Shown: positions 8,161 to 17,633, counted from the stretch's first letter. The stretch: 48,034 nucleotides of DNA from Lachnospiraceae bacterium UBA7729 (GCA_002482005.1 DLFD01000026.1:1-48034), one strand, 5' to 3'. Made by a program: numbers and translations. The notes: generated from the letters alone by a model not told the origin.

Positions 8161-9582
8161 TCATCTGCACACGACATCCACCGGTACGTTCAGGATCTTG
8201 GCGACCTTCAGGATGGTATCTGTGTGCCTGCCGAGTCCTGCCGCGAAGTGGTGGGTCGGGCCGCACTCGCACCAGCGGTTGTTCCACTCTCTCGCTCCGA
8301 TGGAGAAACGGGTGCGCATGTTGGTGTCCCCGGTGTGAAGGATCGGGCCAGGTTCATTTACGCCCTCAGAGACAACAAACTTGAAATGTCCGTCGCCGTC
8401 CTGGGTGATGGCCAGGTAGGTGACCGGGCCCGGAGCCGGGTAGAACTGGGTCAGATAGCCGCCGCCTGTCTTTCCGTGGAAGACCGGGACGATCTTCATG
8501 GTCGGCTTTCTCTCTGTCGAGATGGCCGCGTCACCGGAACCTGAATGGCCGATGACAACGATATCCTTGTCAAAATCGATCGTGTAGAACTCGGACAGCT
8601 GGCCGGTCCCGCAGATGGTCTTCATGATGCTCATGCCCATGGCGACCTTCATGTCGCCCTCGACCGCGCAGGCAACGCCCTGCTTGATCAGCATGGAGAA
8701 TGCGGGGATCAGCATGCTGTCCAGTACACCTGCCTGGCCTTTGGCGAAACCGTCATAGTGGGAAGCGATCAGACCGATATGTTCGTCTCTGACCCACTGC
8801 TCAAAAGCCACGACGTACCTGGCCATGTCCCATACTTTCTCTATGGTCCCGCCGCCCTCGATGTCAAATGTATCGAGGATATCCTGTGCTTTTTCGCGGA
8901 TTTTTTCCTCGTCGTCGATATGATCCGCAATCGCCCACATCTTCTCCCAGTCAAACTGCTTGGTGTAGAGGAACATGCGGCGGTAGAGGTTCGACTCGTC
9001 GATGTACAGATCCATCATGCCCGGATACGGACGTCCGATCTGCGCGATGTTGGTGTCGCGGAATCTTCTTCTGACCTGGGCAGCCCGGCACCAGTCTTCG
9101 ATCTCTGCCCGGACCTGATCGTCTCCTCCTTCCGCGACGCCTGTGATGACCGCGTGGCGCTTGCCATAGCGGTTGAGGTCAGCCACCATCTCTCCGACGG
9201 CACCGCCCGCGTATCCGACGCCCAGCCAGTCCGCGATGCCGGCGTGTTCAAAGTCCAGGCAGCGGACCTTCTGAATATTGACCAGGACGACCGGAACGTC
9301 CAGGTCACGGACCGCCGGGAGCATGTTGTAGGAGGTCGCATAGGTCAGAAGCTGCATGAATACAAGATCTACATCCGCGGCGCGGAACTTGTCGCCCGCC
9401 GCCTGGGACTCTTCCTTGGTCGTAACCAGTCCGCCGTCGATGACCTCGACTGTGTCCGGAAGGGTCTTTTTGAAATCGTCATACTGGCTTCGGAATTCCG
9501 GCACCAGTTGGGGGAACTGGGGCAGATAAGCCCCGAGAGCGATGGAAAAAACACCGACTCTTGCCTTAGTCTCTACAAGCAT
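8161..9582 (-). CDS. L-arabinose/L-fucose isomerase-family protein, probable rhamnose isomerase slot
   Basis: This 473-residue protein belongs to the AraA-like sugar isomerase superfamily. It has a Rossmann-like N-terminal half with a VDLVFMQLLTYATSYNMLPA segment. The metal-site residues are E308 (AVEGD), E331 (QLSEFYT), H346 (VIGHSG) and H444/H445 (GPTHH), matching the order E/E/H/H known for L-arabinose isomerase. AAGGAG precedes the ATG. It is the last gene of an operon with rhaB and rhaD (gap of 46 bases to rhaD), and no rhaA is present. The likely reaction is L-rhamnose to L-rhamnulose, by position rather than homology. An alternative is an isomerase for a different 6-deoxy sugar or pentose feeding the same kinase. 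Confidence 0.8.
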   Translation of the reverse strand: MLVETKARVGVFSIALGAYLPQFPQLVPEFRSQYDDFKKTLPDTVEVIDGGLVTTKEESQAAGDKFRAADVDLVFMQLLTYATSYNMLPAVRDLDVPVVLVNIQKVRCLDFEHAGIADWLGVGYAGGAVGEMVADLNRYGKRHAVITGVAEGGDDQVRAEIEDWCRAAQVRRRFRDTNIAQIGRPYPGMMDLYIDESNLYRRMFLYTKQFDWEKMWAIADHIDDEEKIREKAQDILDTFDIEGGGTIEKVWDMARYVVAFEQWVRDEHIGLIASHYDGFAKGQAGVLDSMLIPAFSMLIKQGVACAVEGDMKVAMGMSIMKTICGTGQLSEFYTIDFDKDIVVIGHSGSGDAAISTERKPTMKIVPVFHGKTGGGYLTQFYPAPGPVTYLAITQDGDGHFKFVVSEGVNEPGPILHTGDTNMRTRFSIGAREWNNRWCECGPTHHFAAGLGRHTDTILKVAKILNVPVDVVCR

Positions 9583-9628
9583 CTCACAATCTCCTTTTCT
9601 GCAGGCTCTTAGCCGCGGGTGGGATAAT

Positions 9629-10453
9629 TCAGTCTTTTTCGTACAGGAACTTCTCAGGAAGCGTCACATGGAAGTCTTTTGCAAGAGCGCGGAACTGGTC
9701 CGGCTGGATGGTCTGTCTCTTGTGATCGGTCATGGACAGGACCTTGACCAGGATCTCTGCGGACTTTTCAACGGTGTGCATGAGGCCGAAGGTCAGATCA
9801 AAATCAAAGCCGGCTGCGAACATTCCATGATGGGCCCAGATCGCCACATCATATGTCTTCATGAGCTTCGAGGTCGCGACCGCGATGTCCCTTCCTCCCG
9901 GAACCATCCACGGGACGACGCCGATGCCTGCCGGGAATACCACCGGGCACTCGGTCGCCATCTCCCAGAGCTCGCGGGTGAAGACCTTGTCATCAAGCGG
10001 AAGCACAAAGGTCAGCGCGATCGTGTTGGCCGGATGGCAGTGGTAGATGACGCGGTACCTTGGGTCGATTGCCTTCTTGACCTCATGGTTCATGAGATGG
10101 CTGGGGAATTCGGACGTCGGTCTTCCTCCATTCTTCAGGCCCCAGACGACTCTGTACTTCTCTCCCGCCTGGTCGATCTCAGCGATCGCAATCGTATCCT
10201 CCGGATCAAGCGGAACATTGCGCATGTACTTCCCGGAACCGGTGACCAGGAAATATTCGCCTGCAAGTCCCGGAACAGACGTCCCGATCTCCTTCCATTC
10301 TCCGGGGACAAAGTTTTCCTCCACTGCTGCGACTTCCTCGTCCTTCATGCGGTAGGACAGGTTTCCGCCGTTTCTCTCATGCCAGCCCTGCTCCCATCCG
10401 TCTGAGCACATCCGGATGAATCCCTTTACAAATTCCGCTTCAAGTACCTTCAT
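9629..10453 (-). CDS. rhaD: Rhamnulose-1-phosphate aldolase
   Basis: This 274-residue class II aldolase splits L-rhamnulose 1-phosphate into dihydroxyacetone phosphate and L-lactaldehyde in the cytoplasm. Zinc ligands H138 and H140 (VIYHCHPANT) and H208/H209 (WAHHGMF), the catalytic glutamate E115 (PTSEFPSH) and the phosphate-binding segments NGGN and TGSGKYMRNV are all present. The length equals that of E. coli RhaD. AAGGAGG precedes the ATG. It lies between rhaB (45-base gap) and the isomerase gene. The lactaldehyde produced would be reduced by the FucO-type enzyme at 29.1 kb. Confidence 0.95.
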   Translation of the reverse strand: MKVLEAEFVKGFIRMCSDGWEQGWHERNGGNLSYRMKDEEVAAVEENFVPGEWKEIGTSVPGLAGEYFLVTGSGKYMRNVPLDPEDTIAIAEIDQAGEKYRVVWGLKNGGRPTSEFPSHLMNHEVKKAIDPRYRVIYHCHPANTIALTFVLPLDDKVFTRELWEMATECPVVFPAGIGVVPWMVPGGRDIAVATSKLMKTYDVAIWAHHGMFAAGFDFDLTFGLMHTVEKSAEILVKVLSMTDHKRQTIQPDQFRALAKDFHVTLPEKFLYEKD

Positions 10454-10498
10454 GATCTTCTCCTCCTTCTCATTGCCTGCAAGGTCAGACAGTTTCTG

Positions 10499-12070
10499 TC
10501 AGTTATCTGAATCTCCATCCGCAGTCTGCGGAAGAAACTTCTTCACTTCAAAGCTCTTTGCTATGCAGCTTCTTGCCTCTTTCAGATCTTTGAACAGTCC
10601 GGCGGAAATCATCTGCACCGCCAGATTTCCGATCGCGGTCCCCTCGACCGGACCGGCATAGACCGTCAGGCCGGTGCGCCGCGCAGTCATCTCGTCCAGG
10701 TAAGTATCCTGGCAGCCTCCGCCGATGATATTGACGGCATGACAGGTTTTCCCGGTGATCGTCTCCAGCTCCTCTGCCGCCTTCCGGTAGCAGGTCGTAA
10801 GGCTCAGATACAGGCACTGCATCAGTTCTCCGACACTTCCCGGAACAGCCTGTCCGCTTTCTCCGCATGCTGATGCAACTTCCAGGACCATGCTCTCAGG
10901 GGAAAGGAACCGGTTGTCATTGACATCTACCTCGGCCAGGAAATTCTGAGCTCCCCTGGCGGCTTCTATCAGGTCCGGGAAAGTCCAGCTGCCGTGGCTC
11001 CGTGCCTCCTCACAGATTTTCCGCGCCGCGTCCCGGGCGGTAGAATCCTTCCTGACTCCCGCATCCGAATGACCTGTACTCCGCGGGTCTGTCTCCTGCC
11101 TCTCTTCAGCCTTTCCCTGTACGTATGACACTCCGTTCAGTTCCCGGCGGACAGACTGGATCATCCACAGGCCCATGATGTTCTTCAGGTACCTGTAGCG
11201 GTACCAGGCGCCGCCCTCATTCGTGAAGTTCGCCTGACGCGAAGCAGAAGTCGTAATAGGGGTATTGTTCTCCATCCCGAGCAGGCTCCATGTCCCGCTT
11301 GAAAGGATGAGCGAACCCTCGCCGGAATACGGTGCGGACAGGAAGGCGGAACCGGTATCATGGGTCGCCGGGAGTACGACCTGCGCGTCAAACCCGCACA
11401 GTTTCCGGATCTCCGGCTTCAGATTCCCGACCGGCGTTCCCGGCATCGACAGCCCGCGGAACAGACGCTCCGGAAGGCCCAGCCTGCGGATGATCTCCAT
11501 GTCCCATTCATGCGACACAGCGTTTACCAGGTTCGTACTGGTCGCATTCGTGTACTCCTGCTTCATGACCCCGGTCAGAAGATAGTTGAAGTAGTCCGGA
11601 AGCATCAGCAGATATGCTGCTTCTTCCAGCTGGTCCGGATGCTCTCTCTTCAGGGCCAGAAGCTGATAGATGGTGTTGAAAGGCTGGTACTGGATGCCTG
11701 TCCGGCTGTACAGTTCTTCCTGGGATATGTATCTCCCAGCCTCCTCTCTCATCCCTTCCGTCCTGCCGTCCCTGTAGCAGACAGCATCGCCGATCATCGA
11801 TCCGTCTTTATCAAGGAGGACGTAATCGACCGCCCACGTATCGATCCCGATCGATCTTGGAATTCTTCCGGTATCCCTGCAGACCTTAAGTCCGGTTACT
11901 ATCCCGTCCCACAGAGACGGGATGTCCCAGGTCAGATGGCCGTCCTTAAGGGTCAGGTGATTCTCAAACCGGTTCAGTTCCTCGAGCCTGATCTGTCCGT
12001 CCTCCACCCAGGAGAGGATGCTCCGCCCGCTCGAGGCTCCCATATCATATGCCAGAAAATAGTCTCTCAC
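10499..12070 (-). CDS. rhaB: Rhamnulokinase
   Basis: This FGGY-family kinase phosphorylates L-rhamnulose at O1. The N-terminal ATPase motif is YDMGASSGRS (8-17). The substrate segment GIDTWAVDYVLLD (75-87) and the catalytic aspartate D238 (ATHDTG) are present, as is the C-terminal adenosine segment IGGGCQD. It starts at a GTG with GAGGG upstream. At 523 residues it is ~35 longer than usual. The excess is a hydrophilic segment at about 315-348, rich in R, D, S, T, A and H, which looks like a lineage-specific surface insertion. It is the first gene of the rhaB-rhaD-isomerase operon, divergent from an AraC activator across 123 bases. Confidence 0.95.
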   Translation of the reverse strand: MRDYFLAYDMGASSGRSILSWVEDGQIRLEELNRFENHLTLKDGHLTWDIPSLWDGIVTGLKVCRDTGRIPRSIGIDTWAVDYVLLDKDGSMIGDAVCYRDGRTEGMREEAGRYISQEELYSRTGIQYQPFNTIYQLLALKREHPDQLEEAAYLLMLPDYFNYLLTGVMKQEYTNATSTNLVNAVSHEWDMEIIRRLGLPERLFRGLSMPGTPVGNLKPEIRKLCGFDAQVVLPATHDTGSAFLSAPYSGEGSLILSSGTWSLLGMENNTPITTSASRQANFTNEGGAWYRYRYLKNIMGLWMIQSVRRELNGVSYVQGKAEERQETDPRSTGHSDAGVRKDSTARDAARKICEEARSHGSWTFPDLIEAARGAQNFLAEVDVNDNRFLSPESMVLEVASACGESGQAVPGSVGELMQCLYLSLTTCYRKAAEELETITGKTCHAVNIIGGGCQDTYLDEMTARRTGLTVYAGPVEGTAIGNLAVQMISAGLFKDLKEARSCIAKSFEVKKFLPQTADGDSDN

Positions 12071-12193
12071 TTTCGTTCCCTCTGCACTTTCTTTCGGTTT
12101 CCATCTGCCTATATCCTACTCTGTTCAAATATGTGTTACTATAACCGCAGATACCTGAAACTGGGACCTTATTTGCAGCGAAGGAATGAGACT
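12071..12193. promoter_or_regulatory. Divergent promoter region of the rha operon and its regulator
   Basis: The 123 bases between the GTG start of rhaB (left) and the ATG of the AraC gene (right) must hold both promoters and the activator site. TATAAC at about 12140 and the sequence ttgaac on the opposite strand are weak promoter elements. No clear direct repeat pair was identified by eye. Confidence 0.45.
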
Positions 12194-13240
12194 ATGTTTA
12201 ATGAGATCATCAGGAGACTGGCAGAGATCACGCCGGAGGAGCAGCGCATATTAAGCGGCGATGAATCGGTGCAGAGGGACCTGTATACATCTGACCCGGA
12301 CTTCATTGTGGACAGCAGGAAATTTCTTGAGAAAGGGTGCTGGATCGACGTACGAGTGAATACACGTTTCGTCTATTTCCCTCCTCACAGTCATAATTAC
12401 ATAGAGATGGTTTTCGTCCTGTCCGGTCATCTGACGACGACCATCGACTATGCCCGGACCCTGGTCCTGTCGGAAGGAGATATCCTCCTCATGAATCAGA
12501 AGACGGTCCACGACATCCGCCCCTGCGGAGAAGAAGACCTGGCGGTCAACTTCATGATTCTTCCGGAATTCTTCCGCAGAAGCATTGTCCGCCTGGATGA
12601 AAAAAACCTGATGAGAGATTTCCTGATCTCCACCCTGATGCAGGCGGAAGGAATGAAGAAGCCTGTGCCGGCTGGGGCCGCTGCTTTGGAAGGAAAGCGG
12701 AAGGCCGCGGATCAGGCGGCAGGGGATTTTCTCCTTTTTCATGCAAAGGGAATCATCCCTGTGGAAAACCTGATTGAAAATCTCCTGTGGAATATCCTGA
12801 TCAGCCAGAAAGGCATGAGTACGATCAGCCAGACCACGATGGAGCTTTTGTTCATGAATCTGTCCGCGCTCTCGAGCGATGTCCGCGCTGCGGACGAGGG
12901 AAGCTGGAAAGACACGGTCATGACGGTTCTTGAATATATTGATACCCACTACACGGACGGTACCCTGGAGGAGGCTGCGGCAATGACCGGATACACCACA
13001 TACTCTCTCAGCCGCCTGCTCAAGTCCCGCGCAGGGAGTAATTTCAAGCAGCTTCTCCAGGACCGTCGCCTTCAGCAGGCAGCCTATTACCTGGAAAATA
13101 CCACCCTGCCCATCAGCCGGATCATCGAAAAGATCGGCTACGAGAACAGCAGCTACTTCTACCGCGTCTACAAAGACTACTATGGAATCTCCCCCAGAGA
13201 ATACAGGGCCGCCAAAGCAGGAAACATCTACGGGGCTTGA
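12194..13240 (+). CDS. AraC-family regulator, probable rhamnose operon activator
   Basis: This 348-residue protein has an N-terminal cupin (residues ~50-130: FPPHSHNYIEMVFVLSGHL, EGDILLMNQKTVHDI). A middle helical section with a charged insertion (about 160-185) and a C-terminal AraC double helix-turn-helix (about 245-340; LPISRIIEKIGYENSSYFYR, then GISPREYR) follow. The frame is open far upstream, but AAGGAATGAG and the cupin start fix the ATG at 12194. Position next to rhaB makes it the probable rhamnose-responsive activator, functionally like RhaS/RhaR. Direct orthology to those proteins is not claimed. Confidence 0.88.
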   Translation: MFNEIIRRLAEITPEEQRILSGDESVQRDLYTSDPDFIVDSRKFLEKGCWIDVRVNTRFVYFPPHSHNYIEMVFVLSGHLTTTIDYARTLVLSEGDILLMNQKTVHDIRPCGEEDLAVNFMILPEFFRRSIVRLDEKNLMRDFLISTLMQAEGMKKPVPAGAAALEGKRKAADQAAGDFLLFHAKGIIPVENLIENLLWNILISQKGMSTISQTTMELLFMNLSALSSDVRAADEGSWKDTVMTVLEYIDTHYTDGTLEEAAAMTGYTTYSLSRLLKSRAGSNFKQLLQDRRLQQAAYYLENTTLPISRIIEKIGYENSSYFYRVYKDYYGISPREYRAAKAGNIYGA

Positions 13241-13288
13241 ATTTGCATATGGTGGCAATTTCGTCAGCGCAGAATCAACCATTCCCTG

Positions 13289-13440
13289 TCAGGGCTTCAT
13301 CAGGTTCCAAGTCTTCTTCCAGATATCCGCGAAATCGACCTCGCACGCTCCGCCGCTCAGAAGGATTGGGACTTTCTTGTCAGGTTCATAATGATAACAG
13401 AGGTCCGCGCGGTTTTCTCCATCACGGATGGAAGATCTTC
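13289..13440 (-). pseudogene. Possible C-terminal remnant of an unidentified protein
   Basis: In the gap between the AraC gene and the GH78 gene, the minus strand reads DGENRADLCYHYEPDKK, then VPILLSGGACEVDFADIWKK and TWNLMKP before a stop. The composition is that of real protein (aromatic, charged, no low complexity), but there is no start codon or RBS, and upstream sequence changes character at about 13440. The family is not recognised. It abuts the remnant on the opposite strand. Confidence 0.3.
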
Positions 13441-13592
13441 GCGACCAGACCTCTGTTCTCTTTCGTCTGAAGGAGTACTGGAGCTACCTGTCACGGAATT
13501 TTCAGAACAGCCAGAAGGTACAGAAAAAAATCATGAAAGCGCGGAGCCTGAATGAATACCATGCGGTCATAAGGCTGTTCCTGTCTCAGTGA
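13428..13592 (+). pseudogene. C-terminal remnant of tRNA-dihydrouridine synthase
   Basis: Fifty-four codons ending in TGA at 13592 read LFRLKEYWSYLSRNF, then KVQKKIMKARSLNEYHAVIR. This pattern matches, from memory of the family, the C-terminal helical end of Firmicute tRNA-dihydrouridine synthases (…KMKE.W.YL……KKI.KA..L.EY…). The catalytic TIM barrel is missing. It overlaps the 3' end of the GH78 gene by 7 bases. It is probably the scar of a deletion when the rhamnose cluster was inserted or rearranged. Confidence 0.5.
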
Positions 13593-15982
13593 GCCGCAGG
13601 AGGTGTTTTTGTCCGCACCTTCACCTGGCCGTCCTGTTTTTTCCAGGACACGGAAATGGTTCCTTTCGGAGTCTGCACTGTCCCTTCCGCGAAGTCGAGG
13701 AATTCCGTGTGCGGATGAATATCGACCTTCTCATAGCCCGGCGCCGCAGGCCTGACTCCAAGAATAGCGGACGGAAGCTCATACAGGGCCAGCGCTCCCC
13801 AGGCATGGCACTCAGAGCGGGCATAGTCTTCCGACTCCACCGTCGTCGTGCAGCCATATTCAACCATGTTCCTCCAGATGTCCCAGTAATGGTCCGAGTA
13901 TGCATACAAGTCCGTTTCTTCCAGAGCCCGGAAAAGGTAGAAGCACATGGCGACCGTGCACTGGGCATGTCCCGGCTCCTCCATGGTCCGAAGAAGATTT
14001 CTCCGGCCCTGCTCCTTGTCAAGAAGACCTGTCAGGACTCCGAACACCTGGCAGTGCTGGGAGGCTGCCGACTGTGCCGCATGCCCTGCCCCTTCCGGCT
14101 GATCCTGCAAAGCTCTATCCAATGCCTGAACAGGTCCGTCCGTGATCATTCCATCTTCATCTGTGCAGCGCCTCCGCATTGCATCTTTTACCGCCTCTGC
14201 CCGCGAGAGATACTCGGACGCCGTATCATTTCTCCCTACATAAGAGCAAAGCTCCGCTGCCTTCTGAAGCCCGTACACATACAGAAGACTCTCCATGGTG
14301 ATCGGCCCGTACAGCCCGGCCGGCGGCATGCCTGTCGTCGGATTCCACTCCGGCGTCCAGTCTATGAAGGACCAGTATTTCTTCTGAAGATTCACTCCTC
14401 CTACTTTGCCGACAAGTCCGTTCTCTGTCAGATTCCTGTCGAAAAAGTTCAGGATCTGGTCGATGACCGGAAGATACCTTTTCACCAGACGCCTGTCCCC
14501 GAAATACATCATGTGATCATGGACCATGAGGATGTAATAGATGGAAAATCCCGGAATAATATTAGGGTTCATGTTGGGATAGCTGCAGTTCAGAAGGCCG
14601 TCATACCGCTGTCCCCTGGCGAAGTCATCGATCGCTTTCCTTGCCAGCCGGTCGTCCGCCGAGACGGAGTAGGTATACAGAATCTGCGAACGCGTGTCCA
14701 TCACATACTGAAGCTGTTCATAGAAAGGACAGTCTTCATAGGTCTCGTGCATGCAGCGGCGCAGGGTCCTCTCCGAGATCTCCCAGATCTTCTCAAAGGA
14801 ATCATCGGACGTTCTCACCTGCGTAAGGACCTGCAGCGGATACCCTGTCTCCTCGAATGTCAGTTCCCGCAGGGTCAGATCCTCACGATCGGTCTCAACA
14901 GTCAGTTCAATGAAGCGGAAAGTACGGAACCAGAAAGATTCATAGACTTCCAGAAGCCGGGAGGAGGCCGGCAGACTGACGTCTCCCCTTCCGTACCCTG
15001 CTGCCAGATACTGATCCTCGTATCCCTCCAGGTGACCGCTTTCATAATCCCGACGGTCTTTTTTGATCGACGTTCCAGACGTCGGAGACTTTTCATCCAG
15101 GACGTACGCCTCCGACTCAAGAAGGGTAATCCTCGCTCCCTTGCCTCCCGTCATGGCGATCTGGAGGAACCCCGTCATCTCCTCCCCGGCATCCAGAACG
15201 ACCCGGACCTTCCGGCCGGCAGGGATCATAAGCGGGGCATCTTTTGCCAGCAGTGCGGTGACTGCTGCCTCTCTCTCCATCTGATTTTCAGAAGAATCGC
15301 CGGCTGGTTTTCCTGTCTTCACGGACAGGTCTGCCGGTCCCAGAATCCCCGCAAATCTTCTCTTTTTCCTGTACAGATATGGGATGGTCCGATCCTGAAG
15401 ATTGCCCGGCGCGATCGATTCCGGCATCTCTGATTTCAGATAGGGAACGGCTTTCTCCCAGGCAGCATCGTCATATCCGGGCAGCTTCCAGCCTGCGAGC
15501 CTTGCGTCTCCTGAAGCGTTCTCGTGGATGATCAGCGGGGAAAATTCCTTCTCCTCACGGACAAATGTAATACTCCTCACGGTCCTGCATGCCCAGGAAG
15601 CATCTGCGGACAGGTCTGCTTCTCCCGCGCCTCCTTTCACATACAGGCCGGGCGTACGGGTCCGGAACATAGAGTGGCAGCCCGCCTCCCGGTCCTCCGG
15701 AAAGCGCAGAACAGCCGCGCCAAGAACATTTTCCCCCTCCCGTAGGTATGGAGCAAGATCGACGGTATCCGCAAACCAGATCTGACGGTCTCCCTTCGAA
15801 GGCCCGAACTGGGCAAACTGTCCGTTCACATACAGCTTATACCGGGTGTCCGCCGAAACACGGACGCTCGCTGCGGCAGGCAGTTTCCCAAGGATGAATG
15901 TTTTCCGGAAGAGGACGATTCTGGGTGTGCATTCGTCCTCCCTGTCAAAGTCCTGTGTCCAGATCCAGTTTGACTGTTCCAT
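13586..15982 (-). CDS. GH78-type alpha-L-rhamnosidase, cytoplasmic
   Basis: This 798-residue protein has an N-terminal beta-sandwich region (FILGKLPAAASVRVSADTRY, YVNGQFAQFGPSKG), further beta domains, a central (alpha/alpha)6 barrel (about 410-730; YEDCPFYEQLQYVMDTR, GLLNCSYPNMN, SFIDWTPEWNP) and a C-terminal beta domain (GYEKVDIHPH). The start is placed at the ATG after AGGAGAG. A longer frame back to 16060 lacks an RBS and adds 26 unlikely residues. There is no signal peptide, so it acts on imported rhamnosides. Two hydrophilic insertions are visible, near 230-250 and 630-650. It is downstream of the GPH symporter by 129 bases. The exact glycoside substrate is unknown, and GH78-like proteins with other specificities exist. 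Confidence 0.82.
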   Translation of the reverse strand: MEQSNWIWTQDFDREDECTPRIVLFRKTFILGKLPAAASVRVSADTRYKLYVNGQFAQFGPSKGDRQIWFADTVDLAPYLREGENVLGAAVLRFPEDREAGCHSMFRTRTPGLYVKGGAGEADLSADASWACRTVRSITFVREEKEFSPLIIHENASGDARLAGWKLPGYDDAAWEKAVPYLKSEMPESIAPGNLQDRTIPYLYRKKRRFAGILGPADLSVKTGKPAGDSSENQMEREAAVTALLAKDAPLMIPAGRKVRVVLDAGEEMTGFLQIAMTGGKGARITLLESEAYVLDEKSPTSGTSIKKDRRDYESGHLEGYEDQYLAAGYGRGDVSLPASSRLLEVYESFWFRTFRFIELTVETDREDLTLRELTFEETGYPLQVLTQVRTSDDSFEKIWEISERTLRRCMHETYEDCPFYEQLQYVMDTRSQILYTYSVSADDRLARKAIDDFARGQRYDGLLNCSYPNMNPNIIPGFSIYYILMVHDHMMYFGDRRLVKRYLPVIDQILNFFDRNLTENGLVGKVGGVNLQKKYWSFIDWTPEWNPTTGMPPAGLYGPITMESLLYVYGLQKAAELCSYVGRNDTASEYLSRAEAVKDAMRRRCTDEDGMITDGPVQALDRALQDQPEGAGHAAQSAASQHCQVFGVLTGLLDKEQGRRNLLRTMEEPGHAQCTVAMCFYLFRALEETDLYAYSDHYWDIWRNMVEYGCTTTVESEDYARSECHAWGALALYELPSAILGVRPAAPGYEKVDIHPHTEFLDFAEGTVQTPKGTISVSWKKQDGQVKVRTKTPPAAH

Positions 15983-16111
15983 ATCTTCTCTCCTGTCAGT
16001 TTCCCGTTCGATGGTACCGAGGTCAAAGAAGCTTCCCTCTGCAGGAATCATACCATGCATCGGGAAGCCCTGAACCCCCGGATTTACTTAGATTGAACCT
16101 CTAAAGCCAGA

Positions 16112-17542
16112 TCAGTTCTTCTTTGCGGAGTGTCTCTCATCAAGATCCCTGTGGATCTGCGGCATCTCCTTGTCCAGTCTGTAGAAGAGCATGATTGCGA
16201 AGGTCACGACGATGAGGATCACCGGAAGCCAGTTGTAGAGGAAAGAGATCGCAGCCTTGGCGGAAGCGCTCTGCTGGGCCGCATCGCCTACATATCCGCC
16301 TGCGTTCAGGATCAGGCCGAGAAGGACCTGCCCGATTCCAAGTCCCAGCTTCTGGGCAGCGGAGATCGCTGCGTTGCCCATGCCGACCGTCTTGACGCCG
16401 GTCTTCCATTCTCCGTACTCCAGCGTATCGGCCACCATGCCGAATGCCATGCCGCCTGCGGCTCCGAGGCCGACTCCCTTGAGAATATTGAAAACGATCA
16501 ACAGGACCAGATTGCTTCCTGAAAGGCCTGTGCCTGCAAATCCGAAGAACATGGCGATCAGGCCAAGCTGATAGGTCATGTGTTTTCCGAACTTCTTCAT
16601 GAAGAAAGGGGTAAGGAACATGGTCGCGAACTGGGATATCGATAGAGCATTGTTGATCGGTGTGTACAGGGAGTAGTCTCCCAGGACATCCTTGGAATAG
16701 TAGATCGCGCCAGCTGAATACATGACGATGATAAAGAAGATCGCGAACATGGCGAAGACCATGGTCAGCCAGTACTTATTTCTGAAGAGGGACTTGAGTG
16801 CGACGAAAGCCGGAACGTCGTCCTTATTGCCTTCTCCGCCGGAAACAGCACCGCCGGCTGTGCGTTCCTTGGTTCCCATCACGCAGAGGACCGTGGATAC
16901 GATGATGATGATGCCGACAACGACCAGGGCTTTTGTCCAGCCGTCCTGAGCCGCTGCGTCGTATGGAGTCTTAAGCGTTTTATCATTTGCGAAATCCAGG
17001 ACCCACTTCATGAAGAAGGTGTTCATAAAGATATTCGAAACAGTCTGGAAGATCATGGAAATGTTGCCCAGCATGCCGTGTTCGTAGGAATCACTGGTCG
17101 ACAGCGAGATCAGTGCGTTGTATGGGACGAACATGGCCGTATAGAAGACTGTGTTGACCAGGTTGTAGAGAAGAAATACGTAGACATATTTTCCAACTCC
17201 GGTCAGAGAAGACGGAATGCTAAAAAGCAGGATCGCCGCGATGGCCAGCGGGACGCACATCCGAAGGAGCCAGACCCTGGCCTTGCCCATTTTCGAATGA
17301 GTGCCGTCTACGATACGGCCCATGAAAAGATCCGATACACCGTCAAAAAGTTTTGATACTGCGATGATGGTGCTGACCGCGGCTGCGTCCATCAGAGACA
17401 CATCCGTCAGATAGGTCATGAAGAATGCTGACATGAGTCCGTTGATCCAGGCCATGCCGAAGTTGCCGATTCCGTAGCCGATCCGGTCATTCCAGCCGAG
17501 TTTCGTGCCCGGATCATTCGTCTTGGAAGCAAAACTGAACAT
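16112..17542 (-). CDS. GPH-family sugar:cation symporter
   Basis: This 476-residue protein has about twelve transmembrane helices and belongs to the glycoside-pentoside-hexuronide:cation family of the major facilitator superfamily. Family markers include GYGIGNFGMAWINGLMSAFF near the N-terminus, SKLFDGVSDLFMGRIVDGTH with the conserved DG..D pattern, FVPYNALISL, and GMVADTLEYGEWKTG in the second half. The start is taken at the ATG ten bases after GGGAGG; a longer frame to 17602 has poor RBS spacing. It lies between the esterase and GH78 genes. It probably imports a rhamnose-containing glycoside that the flanking cytoplasmic enzymes then break down. Confidence 0.88.
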   Translation of the reverse strand: MFSFASKTNDPGTKLGWNDRIGYGIGNFGMAWINGLMSAFFMTYLTDVSLMDAAAVSTIIAVSKLFDGVSDLFMGRIVDGTHSKMGKARVWLLRMCVPLAIAAILLFSIPSSLTGVGKYVYVFLLYNLVNTVFYTAMFVPYNALISLSTSDSYEHGMLGNISMIFQTVSNIFMNTFFMKWVLDFANDKTLKTPYDAAAQDGWTKALVVVGIIIIVSTVLCVMGTKERTAGGAVSGGEGNKDDVPAFVALKSLFRNKYWLTMVFAMFAIFFIIVMYSAGAIYYSKDVLGDYSLYTPINNALSISQFATMFLTPFFMKKFGKHMTYQLGLIAMFFGFAGTGLSGSNLVLLIVFNILKGVGLGAAGGMAFGMVADTLEYGEWKTGVKTVGMGNAAISAAQKLGLGIGQVLLGLILNAGGYVGDAAQQSASAKAAISFLYNWLPVILIVVTFAIMLFYRLDKEMPQIHRDLDERHSAKKN

Positions 17543-17633
17543 GATTGATAACCTCCCTCTTGCTTCATTCTGTTTCTGTCTGCGAGCTTTTGCCTGTGCC
17601 ATTCCTGCGGGAACGCATTCCCTTGCTGTGACT

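Noticed and set aside
11360..12193. N-terminal extension of the AraC gene by 278 codons
   Set aside because: The extension is antisense to rhaB and lacks an RBS; AAGGAATGAG and the cupin domain fix the start at 12194.
13589..15433. 614-codon open frame on the plus strand
   Set aside because: It is fully antisense to the GH78 gene, has no RBS, and its translation is rich in Arg, His, Cys and Pro without any recognisable domain.
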